DNA from: Ehretia macrophylla
Lineage: Eukaryota; Streptophyta; Magnoliopsida; Boraginales; Ehretiaceae
Direction of reading: 5' to 3'
Assembly: GCA_037974665.1 (NCBI GenBank)
Contig: CM075764.1
Coordinates: forward strand, 76,214,325 to 76,278,324
Length of the DNA: 64,000 bases
Made by a program: the position numbers and the translations under genes. Positions 36,416-47,630 of the stretch are shown here, piece by piece (position 1 is the first letter of the stretch; each line of letters starts with the position of its first letter). The notes beneath the pieces were generated by a model. The model did no database searches, was not told the DNA's origin, and saw only the letters and a list, made by a program, of their open reading frames with translations.

Positions 36416-38418
36416 TTCATATATATTACAAAAAATAAAAGTAACAGATAGTAAGATTGTAGGCTAACAAGAATATAAATTTATATATAAATGTATGCAA
36501 ATCAAAAAGTGACTCCCACTATTTCCTTTGAATCTCATACTTCCCAAAAGAGAAAATGGTGAATCCAAAAAACACTCTAAGTGGGATGACCAATTTCCTA
36601 TGATATGACATATTTCTCAAACCTTTGTGGCTATGTTGAAATATAACTAAAGGTCAACAACTTCTTTGTTGTCTATTTCTCTAAATAGGCTATGGTCAAA
36701 TTTAGTCCCTAAATCACTTTAGTCTCAAACTTTTGTGGCTATGTTGATTAAGTGATCTAGTTAGATTATACCCGCCATCACTTAGTTATCCGACAAATTA
36801 AATCAATAACCTTAAACCTTTATGACTATGTTGGCCGTTAGATTTTGGAAGATAACCATATCTCTATGTTTCATTCTAGCGACTTTTAATAAACTTTATT
36901 GTGAAACAATTCCTCAAACCTTTGTGGCTATGTTGGAATGTACTTGACTCAAGTTCTATTAAAACCTAGGATGGCGGAGGACTACGATAAACCTCCTTTT
37001 ACCGTTTGTTTCAATCTAATATTAGTTTGCACGTTGGGAGTTCTAAAGTTTGAATTTCGATCAAATCATATAAACATGCATTCAATATATTATTAGCTAA
37101 CAATCACAATTATAACATTTAATAGAATATGAATGCAACGATGCATAAATGGTGGATCATGGGCTTGGGTTTGGGCTTAAGAAATAAAACTACCCAAACA
37201 AAGATCTTTAACTCCTTGAAATCTTCATTGGGCCTCCAACTCCTTGGATTGTCCATTGGGCCTTCTTGCAAAAACTCTCTTGAAAAATTACATAAGTGTC
37301 CTCACTACAATATTCTCTCAAAAGACAAGAATAATAAATATGAGACTTATGTCTCAATTTACAACCCAATATAATGACCCTAAAGCCTAAATCCATGATC
37401 AAATTCACCATTTCAAAATGTATATATACATACATATGATCATTCATATCAAATATATTTTAATCAACATATAGTTGGCTAACAATCTAATTTAATTAAT
37501 TCATCAATATGATTAACTAAATTTCATTCAAGCCTATTGCATATTCATAAAATACCTTTTATTAATGCAAGTCATGATGATCCATTTACTTATAACACTT
37601 TATAGTAAATCATGCAAGCTTAAGCCCTAAGATAGAAAGACACAAGTTCATGGCCCAAAACACACAATGTGGCCCAATAGGCTAATCTTTAACATTAAAA
37701 CATACATATAGGGCCCAAGCCCAAATCAATATGTCTTATTTTCCCAAACACATTAATGTAAGCCCAATGGCTCTCTTTTAAACATTATATCATCATATAA
37801 TCCATTTTAACTTTTCTCAAATCTAGAAATATCTAATACAATATATTAGACCATATGCAAATCCAAGATAGAAGCAAAATGACCTTCCATTTGTGTAAAA
37901 TCAAATTTGCCAATCCAAGACATATAAACTAGTTGCAATTTGACCATTAAACACTTTAATCATCAAATAGTCCCCTTACTTAAAACACATGCATGTCAAC
38001 ATCATAATATGTTTAAAACTAACTTTTAAACTTTCATGTTAACAAAAGTGACATCAATACTCATATTGACCAAACATGTCGAGGACTATATAACAACTAT
38101 TTTCATTCTTTTATGTCCAACAAAAACAAGATCTTCTAATCTACACATATTGTAGATTCGGCCAAGGGAACACAAAATGCCAAACTTGTTCTTTTTATCA
38201 CTTTCTTTTAGAATATTCTTCATATGTCAAATGTCAATCATGCAAAGAACAAATCCACTATCTTCTTTCACATATAATCATATCCAACAAGAAGAAACAT
38301 CAATCTTCATTAGCATGCATGGTTCGACCATATAAAGTTGTAGATCTACACATGCAAGATAAGATCCTATCTAGATCTACACATGCAAACAAAAAGATTT
38401 CACAAGGACTTCAAACTA
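36416..38418 (-). other. long 5' leader of CopB3 with a 23-bp motif repeated four times
   Basis: About 2 kb of non-coding leader upstream of gag; it resumes at 44025-44088 on the other side of NA2. The plus strand carries CCTTTGTGGCTATGTTG or close variants four times (36616-36638, 36724-36746, 36811-36833, 36913-36935), spaced 108, 87 and 102 bp. The 37140-37260 part contains AAGCCCATGATCCACCAT in reverse, related to the last bases of the window in the CopB2 leader, so the leader is shared by the CopB family. Confidence 0.7.
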
Positions 38419-38423
38419 GCACA

Positions 38424-39872
38424 TGATGTGACAGTATTTTTCGCACTTAAATCACTTTATTTACACTGCATTTGCATCTTAACTCTGGAATAAATGCAAA
38501 CATTAATGTACTTTTGATGCAATGCAGGAGGAACCCGAAAAGTGAACAAACTCGGACCCGAAACAATCCAAATTGCAAGTTAAAAAGAACGCAAAAGAGA
38601 TAAACTCAAGTGTTGACCAAGAATTGAAGCCCGTGGAGGATGAATTTGGCCAAACGGAGTACGGAAATAACCATGGAATAGCATTGGTCAACTTTTCAGT
38701 CAACATGTGAATAGTAGATGCATGAATAGTAAAGCGCGTGAAAACTAAAATGCGTGAATAGTAGTCGCGTGAATAGTAATGCATGAATAGTAATTTTTCA
38801 GCCAATAAATAGAGGTGTTGGGTGCATATTTTGAAGAGTAGAAAATTAATTTCAGATTTAATTTTAATTGTTTTTATTAGTTTAAATTTAGTTTAATTAG
38901 TTTAGTATAAATATGGTAGTATAAATAGTTAGTAGTTGGGGAAAATACGGCGGAGGTAATGCTTGAATTTTTGGGGCATGGGAAAAAGAGAAAATCTCGT
39001 AGCTGTGCTCGGGACTCTAACCTCAGACCCCGACTTCATTTATGGGAGAGCATCTCTTTAATCTCTTTTATATTTGAATGTCGTTATAATGCCTGTGTTA
39101 ATTCGTAATTTTGATTATATATTAATGGTCTTTTAATTTACCAGTCTCCATGATTTGGACTGATTTAATTCATATGCAATATATGGCTTGTATTAATTAA
39201 CTATTGCCTTTCATACATAATACTTTTAAGTAAATGATATGATTGTTTTATTTTTGTGTCATATATCCATGCTTTAATAGTGAATCAAAAGCTTGACAAC
39301 CTTAAAGATTCCAAGAGACTATAGGTAATGTTTTTAAGCAGACCATAGTTTATAGACTAATAAGGAGATGGTGAGTACTTATGTTGAAACAGACCTTTTA
39401 CACCAGGATGCAGGGACAGATCCATATTATGGCATGCTCGTAGATAGAACGACACCTACATCAGAGTTAGTAATCGGGATTTTAATATACTAAGATAATT
39501 GACTAAGTTAATGTTTGTAGCTTAACCTCTTGCATAGAATTAGAGAATCCAATTTCCGAGCCTAGATTAACTGGCTTAATATTAATCCGAGCTTAAACTA
39601 CTACATTCCCATATTTACACTCCCAACTCTAACTCTAGTTAGTTAACTTAGTTTAGCTTAACGTTTATCACCCAATCAATCTATCTGTTACGTTACAACA
39701 CTCACTTTAGACACTTTCATATGCACTTCTTCAACCGAATTAACTAAGGAGCCTCCCTGTGGAATACGACCCCGCACTCTAAGTACACTATACTACGTTG
39801 ATCCGTGCACTTACGGGTTATTAAAACTCGATTGTTTTGCACCCATTTATATTGACACAACCTATAGCATCA
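38424..39872 (+). repeat. 5' LTR of NA2
   Basis: 1449 bp, TGATGTGACAG...TATAGCATCA. An array of short GTGAATAGTA-type repeats (about 38705-38795) precedes the transcription-start region. The GATCCGTGCACTTACGGG block near the end is shared with NA1 and NA-solo. Confidence 0.93.
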
Positions 39873-39878
39873 AGTTTT

Positions 39879-39896
39879 TGGCGCCGTTGCCGGGGA
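39879..39896 (+). promoter_or_regulatory. tRNA-Asp primer-binding site of NA2
   Basis: TGGCGCCGTTGCCGGGGA is complementary to the 3' end of plant tRNA-Asp including CCA, six bases after the 5' LTR. It would prime minus-strand cDNA synthesis. Use of tRNA-Asp is usual for Athila/Tat-type Ty3/gypsy relatives, so this points to the enzyme donor; the copia and TK elements here use initiator tRNA-Met. Confidence 0.92.
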
Positions 39897-40002
39897 GGCA
39901 CGGTTTAGTTTTTGATTAAGTGTATTGAATTTGTTTTAAATGTTTGTTTTATCTACTTTATTTCAAAAAAAAATTGTTGGGAAAATTTGAATTGATTGAA
40001 AT

Positions 40003-40968
40003 ATGACTCATTTTAATGATTTATCCAATCAATGAGCTTTTAATGAAACACCTCAAACCCCTATCCCAAATACATGTGAAATTTGTTCTCAATATAGGCA
40101 TACTATTGTAAATTGTTCCCAAAATCCCCAATTTTTACATAGTGATGATTCTACTAGTCAGGGTTATTTTTCAAACAAAAATTTGTACTCAAATGCATAT
40201 AACCCTGAGTGGCAGAATCATCAAAATTTCTTCTAGGATCAAAATAATGCATCTTTTATGCCTCAAATTTCTGAAAATTTTACATCTCAAAACCCTAATT
40301 CCTCCAAGTTTTGCGAAAGCTTTCAAAGTAATTATTTCAAACAAAACGTTTGCTATCTTAACACGGTTAAATTTTCTTCTCCTGAAACAAACTTCGATGA
40401 CAAGTTCGGCCAACTTGTCAAACTCGTCGAATCCAACCACCAATCCATAGATAGGCTACAAAACCAAATCAGTCAACTAGCCGAAATCATAAATAGGTGG
40501 GAGGAAGACGAGCACTCTGTTCAACCTGTCGTGAGTTCACAAGACCAATACAGTTTCGTTCATCACGAAACTATCCAAAACCAGGTTGAGGAAATAGAAG
40601 TGTTTAGTGGAGATAATATGGGTAGAGAGTGTAACACTAGGAATGAAGTAGATAACATATTAAAGGCACAACTTGGATTTGACCCATTTATGAACAATAT
40701 GTTACATACATCTTTTAACTTATGGGTTGACCAATTGGGACACACTGATTTACAAAATACTATGGCTCATGTTGACATAGTCGAGAACATTTCCAAATAT
40801 AACACTTCGGGATGGGAATTGTCACCTTTTCAAGGTGACTTAGAAAAGGCATATTCTATAGAAAGAATAAGCCATCATTTGTTACATGACCATTTTCCAT
40901 TCAGAATCTATGCTGAAATGATTATCAGACAATATGTGACAAAGAATTTTAAGCATCAATGGCTCTAA
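40003..40968 (+). pseudogene. gag-like ORF of NA2
   Basis: ATG at 40003, a TGA after ten codons (40033-40035, shared with NA1), then a CCHC knuckle CEICSQYRHTIVNC (spacing C-x2-C-x4-H-x4-C). A TAG lies at 40236-40238, and from 40258 the frame is open for 236 aa to 40968. This part contains FDDKFGQLVKLVESNHQS and QNQISQLAEII, a Gln/Leu-rich segment like the end of plant gypsy Gag proteins, then an acidic linker and a C-terminus (GWELSPFQGDLEKAY, IIRQYVTKNFK) also present in NA1. No protease or RT follows. Coding from the first ATG is blocked; an internal start is possible. I do not recognise the C-terminal half. Confidence 0.72.
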
Positions 40969-42587
40969 CACTGGCGCCTGACTAAGGGTGTAAAACTCAG
41001 CGCTACTAGGAGGCAACCTAGAATTTTAAATATTTCTTGCTTATGTGTGTTTATTTTTCTGTTTGTGTGATTTTATGCTTTCCTTAAATGACGTCTATAT
41101 TTATTTTTGCTTATGTATTTATAGGCTTTGAAATCTAGCTACGTACTTGTAGTAGCTTGTTCATAATTGTTGAAACTGATGATAATCTTAAACTGTTTTG
41201 TCTACTAATCTTTAATGAGGTTGCAAAATGATCCATCCTTGGACAAAGATAATAGACACATTCTTTTTCATCAACATTGAATTGCTACAAATAAGGTGAT
41301 ATCTTTCCTTACTACTATATTTCCCTTTATACCTGATCAACCTGCGCTATAGAGTAAGCAAATCATAGGTTTGGGGATGTAGCATTTGCCATTATGTTAT
41401 TACTTGCATATTACACTCTCACTGTTTTACTTTGCTATTTGCATTGAGGGCAAACAAAGTTTCGGTGTGGGGGTGCATATATTTCATGATAACAAATTTT
41501 AGAATATGCAAGAAATACACCATTTTGTTCATGAGAAAGAGTAATTCGCTATCTTGCCTGTTTAAAAGAAATGATTTAGATGATTTGAGAACCTGTATTA
41601 TTAGCTATGTATTGTGAAAAACTCTGAGGAAACTCTATAAGAAAAACTTTGGGTTATCGTATTCATTAGTAAGCCTAGTTGTTCTTCTTTTCTTTAGTTG
41701 ATAGGTATGTAATTATGAAAGGACTAAGATATGATTACAATTTGTTATGAGAACTCCTTGTGATTGAAACCTGAACCCTTATGCCATGTCTGTATAGTAT
41801 GTTATATTACTCTGTCTGTATGTACACTCTGAAAAAAGAAAAAAAAGGCAAAGAAAACAATGAAAAAAATAGAAAAATGAAAAAAAGAGGTGTACATAAC
41901 TTTACTGTTGAATAATTGCGGTGTAAATATGTTGTAAATCTCTAAAGCACCACTGTACTAGACATTGTAATTTGACATATGTGCTATAGTGTAAGGTTTT
42001 GAGCCTAGATATCTCGGGTGATTAAGGCACGTAGGGGTCCCTTTAAAACCTGGCAACCTCGGTCATAATAGCTGGGGATTGTTGGCTTTGAAGCCCACTA
42101 CATGGGATATCCAGAAATCAAATGAAACTGAACATTATATAGAGATATTGTAAGTTGTACTTTTATATTTTTGGCAAATGTAAAAAGGTTTAAGGCATGA
42201 TCAAGAGTTTGATTGCAAATAAAGGTAAAAATGTCAAAGTCCAATCTATTTGCAAGTCTTGAAAGTTGGGATTATATTGAACTTAATTTGCTTAGTTTAT
42301 TTCTAAATATGTACTCCGAAGCAATCAATAGTCCATTTTCAAAAAGAGTATCTATTTGTGAAAATTATGTAAATGTTCTCTTATCATGTTTATCATTAAC
42401 TGTTGAATCGGTTATGGGTAGTGAAGTGCATTTCTCATGTTTCATGTCGGAAACATTTTGACAAAAAGGATAGGATAGATAGTATTCACATAATTTGACT
42501 TGTAAAAATTTCTGAAAATTTCACTTTGGAATCTATTTTAAAAGACAGTCTTGCTTGAGGACAAACAAGATTTAGGCTTGGGGATGT
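40969..42587 (+). other. non-coding internal region of NA2
   Basis: Contains one GCGCTACTAGGAGGCAACC block (41000), a purine-rich A/G tract (41829-41890) and segments collinear with NA1 2400-3762. No supported ORF. Confidence 0.65.
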
Positions 42588-44019
42588 TGATGTGATAGTA
42601 TTTTTCGTACTCAAATCACTTTATTTACAGTGCATTTGCATCTTAACTTTGGAATAAATGCAAACTCTAATGTACTTTTGATACAATGCAGGAGGAACCC
42701 GAAAAGTTAACAAACTCAGACTTGAAATTATCCGAATTGCAAGTTAAAAAGAACGCAAAAGAGACAAACTCAAGTGTTAACCAAGAATTGAAGCCTGTGG
42801 AGGATGAATTTGGCCAAACAGAGTGCGGAAACGGACTCAGGACGCCGAATAACCTTGGAATAACATTGGTCAACTTTTCGGTCAATGTATGAATAGTAGT
42901 CGCGTGAATAGTAAAACACGTGAATAGTAGCTACGTGAATAGTAATTTTTCAGCCTATAAATAGAGGTGTTGATGTGCATATTTTGAAGAGTAGAAAATT
43001 AATTTAGGATTTAATTTTAATTGTTTTTATTAGTTTAAATTTAGTTTAGTTTAAATATGGTAGTATAAATAGTTAGTAGTTGGGGAAAATACGCCGAAGG
43101 TAATGCTCGAATTTCTAGGGCATAGGAAAAGGAGGAAATCTCGTAGCTGTGCTCGGGACTACGACCTCGGACCCTGACTTCATTTATGGGGGAGCATCTT
43201 TTTAATCTTTTTTATATTTGAATATTGTTATAATGCCCGTGTTAATTTGTGATTTTGATTATATATTGATGGTCTTTTAATTTACCGGTCTTTATGATTT
43301 GGACTGATTTAATTCATATGCAATATATGGCTTGTATTAATTAAGTATTGCCTTGCATACATAATGTTTTTAAGTAAATGATATAATTGCTTTATTTTCG
43401 TGTCATATATCCATGCTTTAATAGTGAATCAATAGCTTGACAACCTTAAAGATTCCAAGAGACTATAGGTAATGCTTTTAAGTAGACCATAGTTTTTAGA
43501 CTAGTAAGAAGATGTTGATTACTTATGTTAAAACAGACCTTTTACACCAGGTTGTAAGGACAGATCCATACTATGGTTATACGCTCGTAGATGGAACGAC
43601 ACCTACATCAGAATTAGTAATCGGGATTTTAATAGACTAAGATAATTGATTAGATTAATGCTTGTAGCTTAACCTCTTGCATAAAATTAGAGAATCCTAC
43701 TTATGAGCCTAGATTAACTGGCTTAATATTAATCTGAGTTTAAACTACTACCTTCCCATATTTACACTCCCAACTCTAACTCTAGTTAATTAACTTAGTT
43801 TAGCTTAACTTTTATCACCCGGTCAATCTATTCGTTACGTTACAACACTCACTTTAGACACTTTCATACGCACTTCTTCAACCGAACTAACTAAGGAGCC
43901 TCCCTGTGGAATACGACTCTGCATTCTAAGCACACTATACTACGTTGATCCGTGCACTTGCGGGTTATTAAAACTTGGTTGTTTTGCACCCATTTATATT
44001 GACACAACCTGTAGCATCA
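42588..44019 (+). repeat. 3' LTR of NA2
   Basis: 1432 bp, TGATGTGATAG...TGTAGCATCA. TATAAATAG at 42957-42965 follows an array of GTGAATAGTA repeats (about 42888-42950) with fewer units than in the 5' LTR. Confidence 0.93.
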
Positions 44020-44088
44020 GCACACATACATCATTTGGCCATACACACATATACATATATATCCAAGTTTTTATAGACATCTACCACT

Positions 44089-45251
44089 TGAAAGAACACA
44101 TGATACAACTTATCATAAACCAATATCTATGAAGTTTAACATGAATACTAGCCATGGCCTAGTAGGCACATTTCAAAAATTTTACAAGCATTATAGCAAG
44201 ATTCAACATGTAATCTTCTATCTATGTCCATAAAACTATATATATATATATATATATATATAATGGAAACATGTGTATGTACTTAATGAAAGAGGAGAAG
44301 TATAAAGGTATACCTCTTGAAGCTTTCAAAATAGTTGATGCAAGCTTGGTTGAAGTAGTCCTTGAAACCTTCTAACTTGAAGGCACCAGTAGGTCCACAA
44401 AGTATCCAAAGCTCCTCCAATGTTTGAAGACCAAAGGTGCTAGTATATCTTCAAACAACCAAGCTTAATGTGTGTGTAACAAAGCAAAAAAGAAAAAGCT
44501 CCTATTTTCTTCTTCAATGGCCGAAACAACCACAGAATGAAGACAAACTTTTTCCTCCTCTTTTTTTGCTAGTGTGTGCCGTGTGTTTGTGTTTGGATTA
44601 AGAGAAAGAAGATCACTTGATATATCATATATAATCACTATTATATATTTGAATATCTAATGCACCCAATCAAATGAAGATAAGTAGAGTGGTAGATTGG
44701 AAATCATCTTGCATGTCATTGGATTGTAATCATTATAATCCAATGCACAAAAACCATCTTCTCTTTCTTCCTCTTGTTGGCCGAAAATACTTGTGTAGGA
44801 GAGAGAAATATCGTCTTGCATTATAATATATATAATCTCTATTAATAAATTAGCATTATATATATAAGTAGCCAATCAAAATAGCTTGCTTACTTGCTAG
44901 AAGAAAGAGAAGCCATGCATGACCTTAGATTGTAATTATTACAATCCAAAAGCTTCTTTTCATTTCTCTCTTATGACACTTGGCAAAAGGCAACTATCTT
45001 TACTTTATGGCTATGATTCTTTTGTCTTTATTCTAGATTGAATCTAGACCATCCAATTCAAATTAAAAGGCTAGGATTGATGACATAGACAATCCATTCA
45101 TTCTACATGTGGCATTCCGCACGCCACATATACATTTCTATCCAATAGTTAATTTTGCTTTTGATGACTAGGATTGATGACACGGCATTTCACAAAATAT
45201 ATCATCAATTCAAATATCAACACATATATATATATATATACACACACACAG

Positions 45252-45290
<39 letters not shown>

Positions 45291-46593
45291 GATATATATA
45301 TATATACATATATATCTATATATATATATATATTATTTTTGCCAATTCTAATCTCTATTAGAATAATCATATTGAAACAGCTGTTCAATATTTACAGTTT
45401 GGCCTTAAAAGTTTTGGTAATTATAATTTGACCCTAAATTTTTTTAAAATTATACTTTTTGCCCGAACACCAATATAGATAACTCTTAATACCTTAAAGC
45501 CACCAACCACATAATACAAGCTTCCGGTGTGCTTATTCATGATACTTATAAGTGTGTGACTTTCTAGATTCATAATCGTATACCGATGAGGGACCAATAA
45601 ACCTCCTTATCTATTTCGGAAATGTCTCCGCCATTTGCCGAAATACCCTTATGTTCATGAGTGATGCACTAGCAACAAACGTACCATGAAAAAGTATACG
45701 ATAATAAAGATACTGTCTATCTATGAATCCATTTATTGTCGGGAATTACTGTGCAATCTGATCCTTCTATTAAAACGTCCCGATCGGGAAAAAGGACCAT
45801 GAAAATGTTAAGTCCACTTTCGATACTGTGAATAGATCTAAAACGATGAAACGATAGATGACTACTATGGAAAAACCCCTTTCCATCAATTCATTCTTAC
45901 CTTGGCCAAGGACTTTCTCGTTTATCTACTGATTTTAGATATCACAAGACATCCACTCACATTGGAGGTTTAACATATCCTATCTTGACAATTACCTGTC
46001 AGTCTATATCAAAAGACTAAAATATGAAAGGTCGTAACTCACTTTTACAAAAGGCGGGTATTGTCCAGAAGCAAGGTTTATCCCTTGATATAATCGGCAA
46101 CCGTAATTTTTCAAGTATGAGGATTAATATGCACAATTCTCAACTAAACAGTAAACTATTAACTTGTAATCATGTAGTTCACTATTTATTATCACAATCA
46201 ATGATCCGTTTCACTAACGATCACTCATATGTTAATTAGTCCACATTCTCATGTCATTTTGACACTTCGCATGTCATCCTTTATCATTAACATCACTATG
46301 CTAATCAAAGGTAATTACATATGATAACCCGTACTCGATTATTCTAGTCCCGGTCAAACAATCTGAAGGGTTATAACTCGTTTCTTAATATTTGTCATGT
46401 CGAAGTAAAAATAGCGAAGCACTCTAAACCCCTTTTAGAATGTTCTTACTTCTCCGATAAACATTAGGGACACATTCATATCAAAGCGGAGAATATGAAT
46501 ATCCTAAAATATCATTGCGTATAAAACACATATATTCTTGTTAAAACCCTAAATAGGTTATCTAAGCATTAGTATTAGGGCATATCCCTAACA
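44089..46593 (-). repeat. 5' LTR of CopB3
   Basis: 2505 bp, minus strand TGTTAGGGATATGCCC...CTTTCA. It is longer than its partner, and its start at 44089 is set by the TTTCA end and the TSD. Two bases further the minus strand reads TGGTAGATGTC, where CopB1 and CopB2 have their tRNA-Met PBS; only the first five bases fit, so the PBS has probably decayed. Microsatellites lie at 44235-44263 and 45222-45333. Confidence 0.9.
45222..45333. repeat. (TA)n(CA)n(TA)n microsatellite in the CopB3 5' LTR
   Basis: Compound dinucleotide tract. Apparent ORFs across it are dinucleotide-coded and not genes. Confidence 0.95.
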
Positions 46594-46716
46594 CTTTCCT
46601 TTCGAAATGTTTGTGATTACAAAAGTTAATGTTGAAATTTTTTAAAATGCTTAACGCTTCCGCTTTAACTCTATTATGTTATGAATCACACGTTTCCGAG
46701 AGACGATCCTTTCAAG

Positions 46717-46729
46717 TGGTATTAGAGCC
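46717..46729 (+). promoter_or_regulatory. tRNA-Met primer-binding site of CopB1
   Basis: TGGTATTAGAGCC, one mismatch to the usual plant TGGTATCAGAGCC, two bases after the LTR end. It shows that the sequence to the left is a 5' LTR. Confidence 0.9.
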
Positions 46730-46972
46730 ACAGTTTCTAAAGTCTATGAAATCACATGTATAGACGTAGATCTAACCTTTAAAGTATATAAAATGGCCTT
46801 ATCTCATGATTCTAAGCATATGCATGTGAAGATCTATGATTGTCTATGATGGTTCGAGAAATGGGCAAGTAGAATACTTTTCCCTTAGCATGGCCGAGAG
46901 ACACTAGGCTTTTGGATGGTTGAAAAACATGCCATTTCATGTGTATTGTATGTCGTATACGATGAAACATGG
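46730..46972 (+). other. CopB1 leader, left part
   Basis: Non-coding leader between the PBS and CopF; it resumes at 52280-52452. No gag start is reached before CopB2 interrupts it. Confidence 0.7.
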
Positions 46973-47571
46973 TGTTAGTATATGTCAATGCCCATCTATA
47001 ATAAGTATCGTTAATTTATGTGGTAGCATAAATTAATAATTCTGACTAACATGTCGATGAGATCAAAAGAGATCGCGATGGCTACAAGAAAGAAGTTCGG
47101 GAATTTAGAATTACCTAAGATGACATCGAGATGATGCAATGCTAAAGTTAGCCAATTTGACCAAAGGAAACTTCCTAGAAGTTGACTTGGATGCTAGCCA
47201 TCCATGTGGTCAATTGTAGCCACCCATGTGATAAATATGGGTGGTTAATACTTTGAACATAGTTGGTAAAACCAACCAAGATGGAAAATGTTTGATAGGA
47301 AGTCTCCTATGGCAGGCTAGCTGAATTCTATAAATAGGCATGCATTAGTTCATCATATTCATTAACAACACAACTCCAAACACAATCATAAGTTAGTCTT
47401 TTTTTCTTGTATTCTTCTTGTAAGTCCAGAAGCCATTGAAGCTCTAATCTTGAGAGCGCACGGTGGGACAATTATTTTGTAAGTGTTATATTGAATTGTT
47501 ATAACGAGTAGTATTGTCTTTCTACTTGATTGTTGTTAAGACGTTTCTGGGAAATTGGTTATATTCTTACA
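46973..47571 (+). repeat. 5' LTR of CopF
   Basis: TGTTAGTATATG...ATTCTTACA. TATA box TATAAATAG at 47329-47337. A hairpin CCACCCAT-GTGATAAAT-ATGGGTGG lies at 47220-47244. Confidence 0.97.
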
Positions 47572-47584
47572 TGGTATCAAGAGC
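47572..47584 (+). promoter_or_regulatory. tRNA-Met primer-binding site of CopF
   Basis: TGGTATCAAGAGC, directly abutting the LTR end. Matches initiator tRNA-Met with one inserted A. Confidence 0.9.
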
Positions 47585-47630
47585 TTAAGGGGCTCTTAAC
47601 AACAATCTTATCTAGTAAAGCTCAACAACT

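Larger units (their letters stand above)
38424..44019 (+). mobile_element. NA2: complete non-autonomous LTR retrotransposon
   Basis: 5596 bp with 5' LTR 38424-39872 and 3' LTR 42588-44019, perfect TSD GCACA (38419-38423 and 44020-44024), an exact 18-bp tRNA-Asp PBS and a polypurine-like GGCTTGGGGATGT before the 3' LTR. The internal 2.7 kb holds one gag-like ORF and no pol. The first 105 bp of the two LTRs differ at about 8 positions by hand count, so it is not a fresh insertion. It splits the leader of CopB3. Confidence 0.95.
31715..46593 (-). mobile_element. CopB3: complete gag-only copia element (minus strand, contains NA2)
   Basis: Two LTRs (31715-34080 and 44089-46593) with perfect TSD CTTTC (31710-31714 and 46594-46598). 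Minus-strand order: 5' LTR, leader, gag (36415-35672), short remainder, polypurine tract (complement of ATCTCCCACTTGCACT, 34081-34096), 3' LTR. Without NA2 the internal part is only about 4.4 kb and has no recognisable protease, integrase or RT, so the element is non-autonomous. Its LTRs start TGTTAGGGATATGCCC and belong with CopB1 and CopB2. Confidence 0.92.
25938..46714 (+). repeat. 5' LTR of CopB1 (contains TK-s3 and CopB3)
   Basis: Visible segments are 25938-26609, 30223-31714 and 46599-46714. They align in order with the CopB2 LTR: CCTTTGATTAACATAGGGAT, the GATGGTGAGCC block, the GACTATAAATAG block and the TTCA end before the PBS. A TATA box candidate TATATAAAGG lies at 31088-31097. Confidence 0.85.

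Noticed and set aside
44077..44087. tRNA-Met PBS of CopB3
   Set aside because: Only TGGTA matches, so it is not listed as a separate feature; the site is probably decayed.
45149..45431. ORFs with Tyr-Ile and His-Thr runs
   Set aside because: They are translations of the (TA)n/(CA)n microsatellite in the CopB3 LTR.
46717..46729. tRNA gene fragments at the PBS sites
   Set aside because: Only 12-18 bases complementary to tRNA 3' ends, placed next to LTR ends; these are primer sites. No full cloverleaf was seen anywhere.
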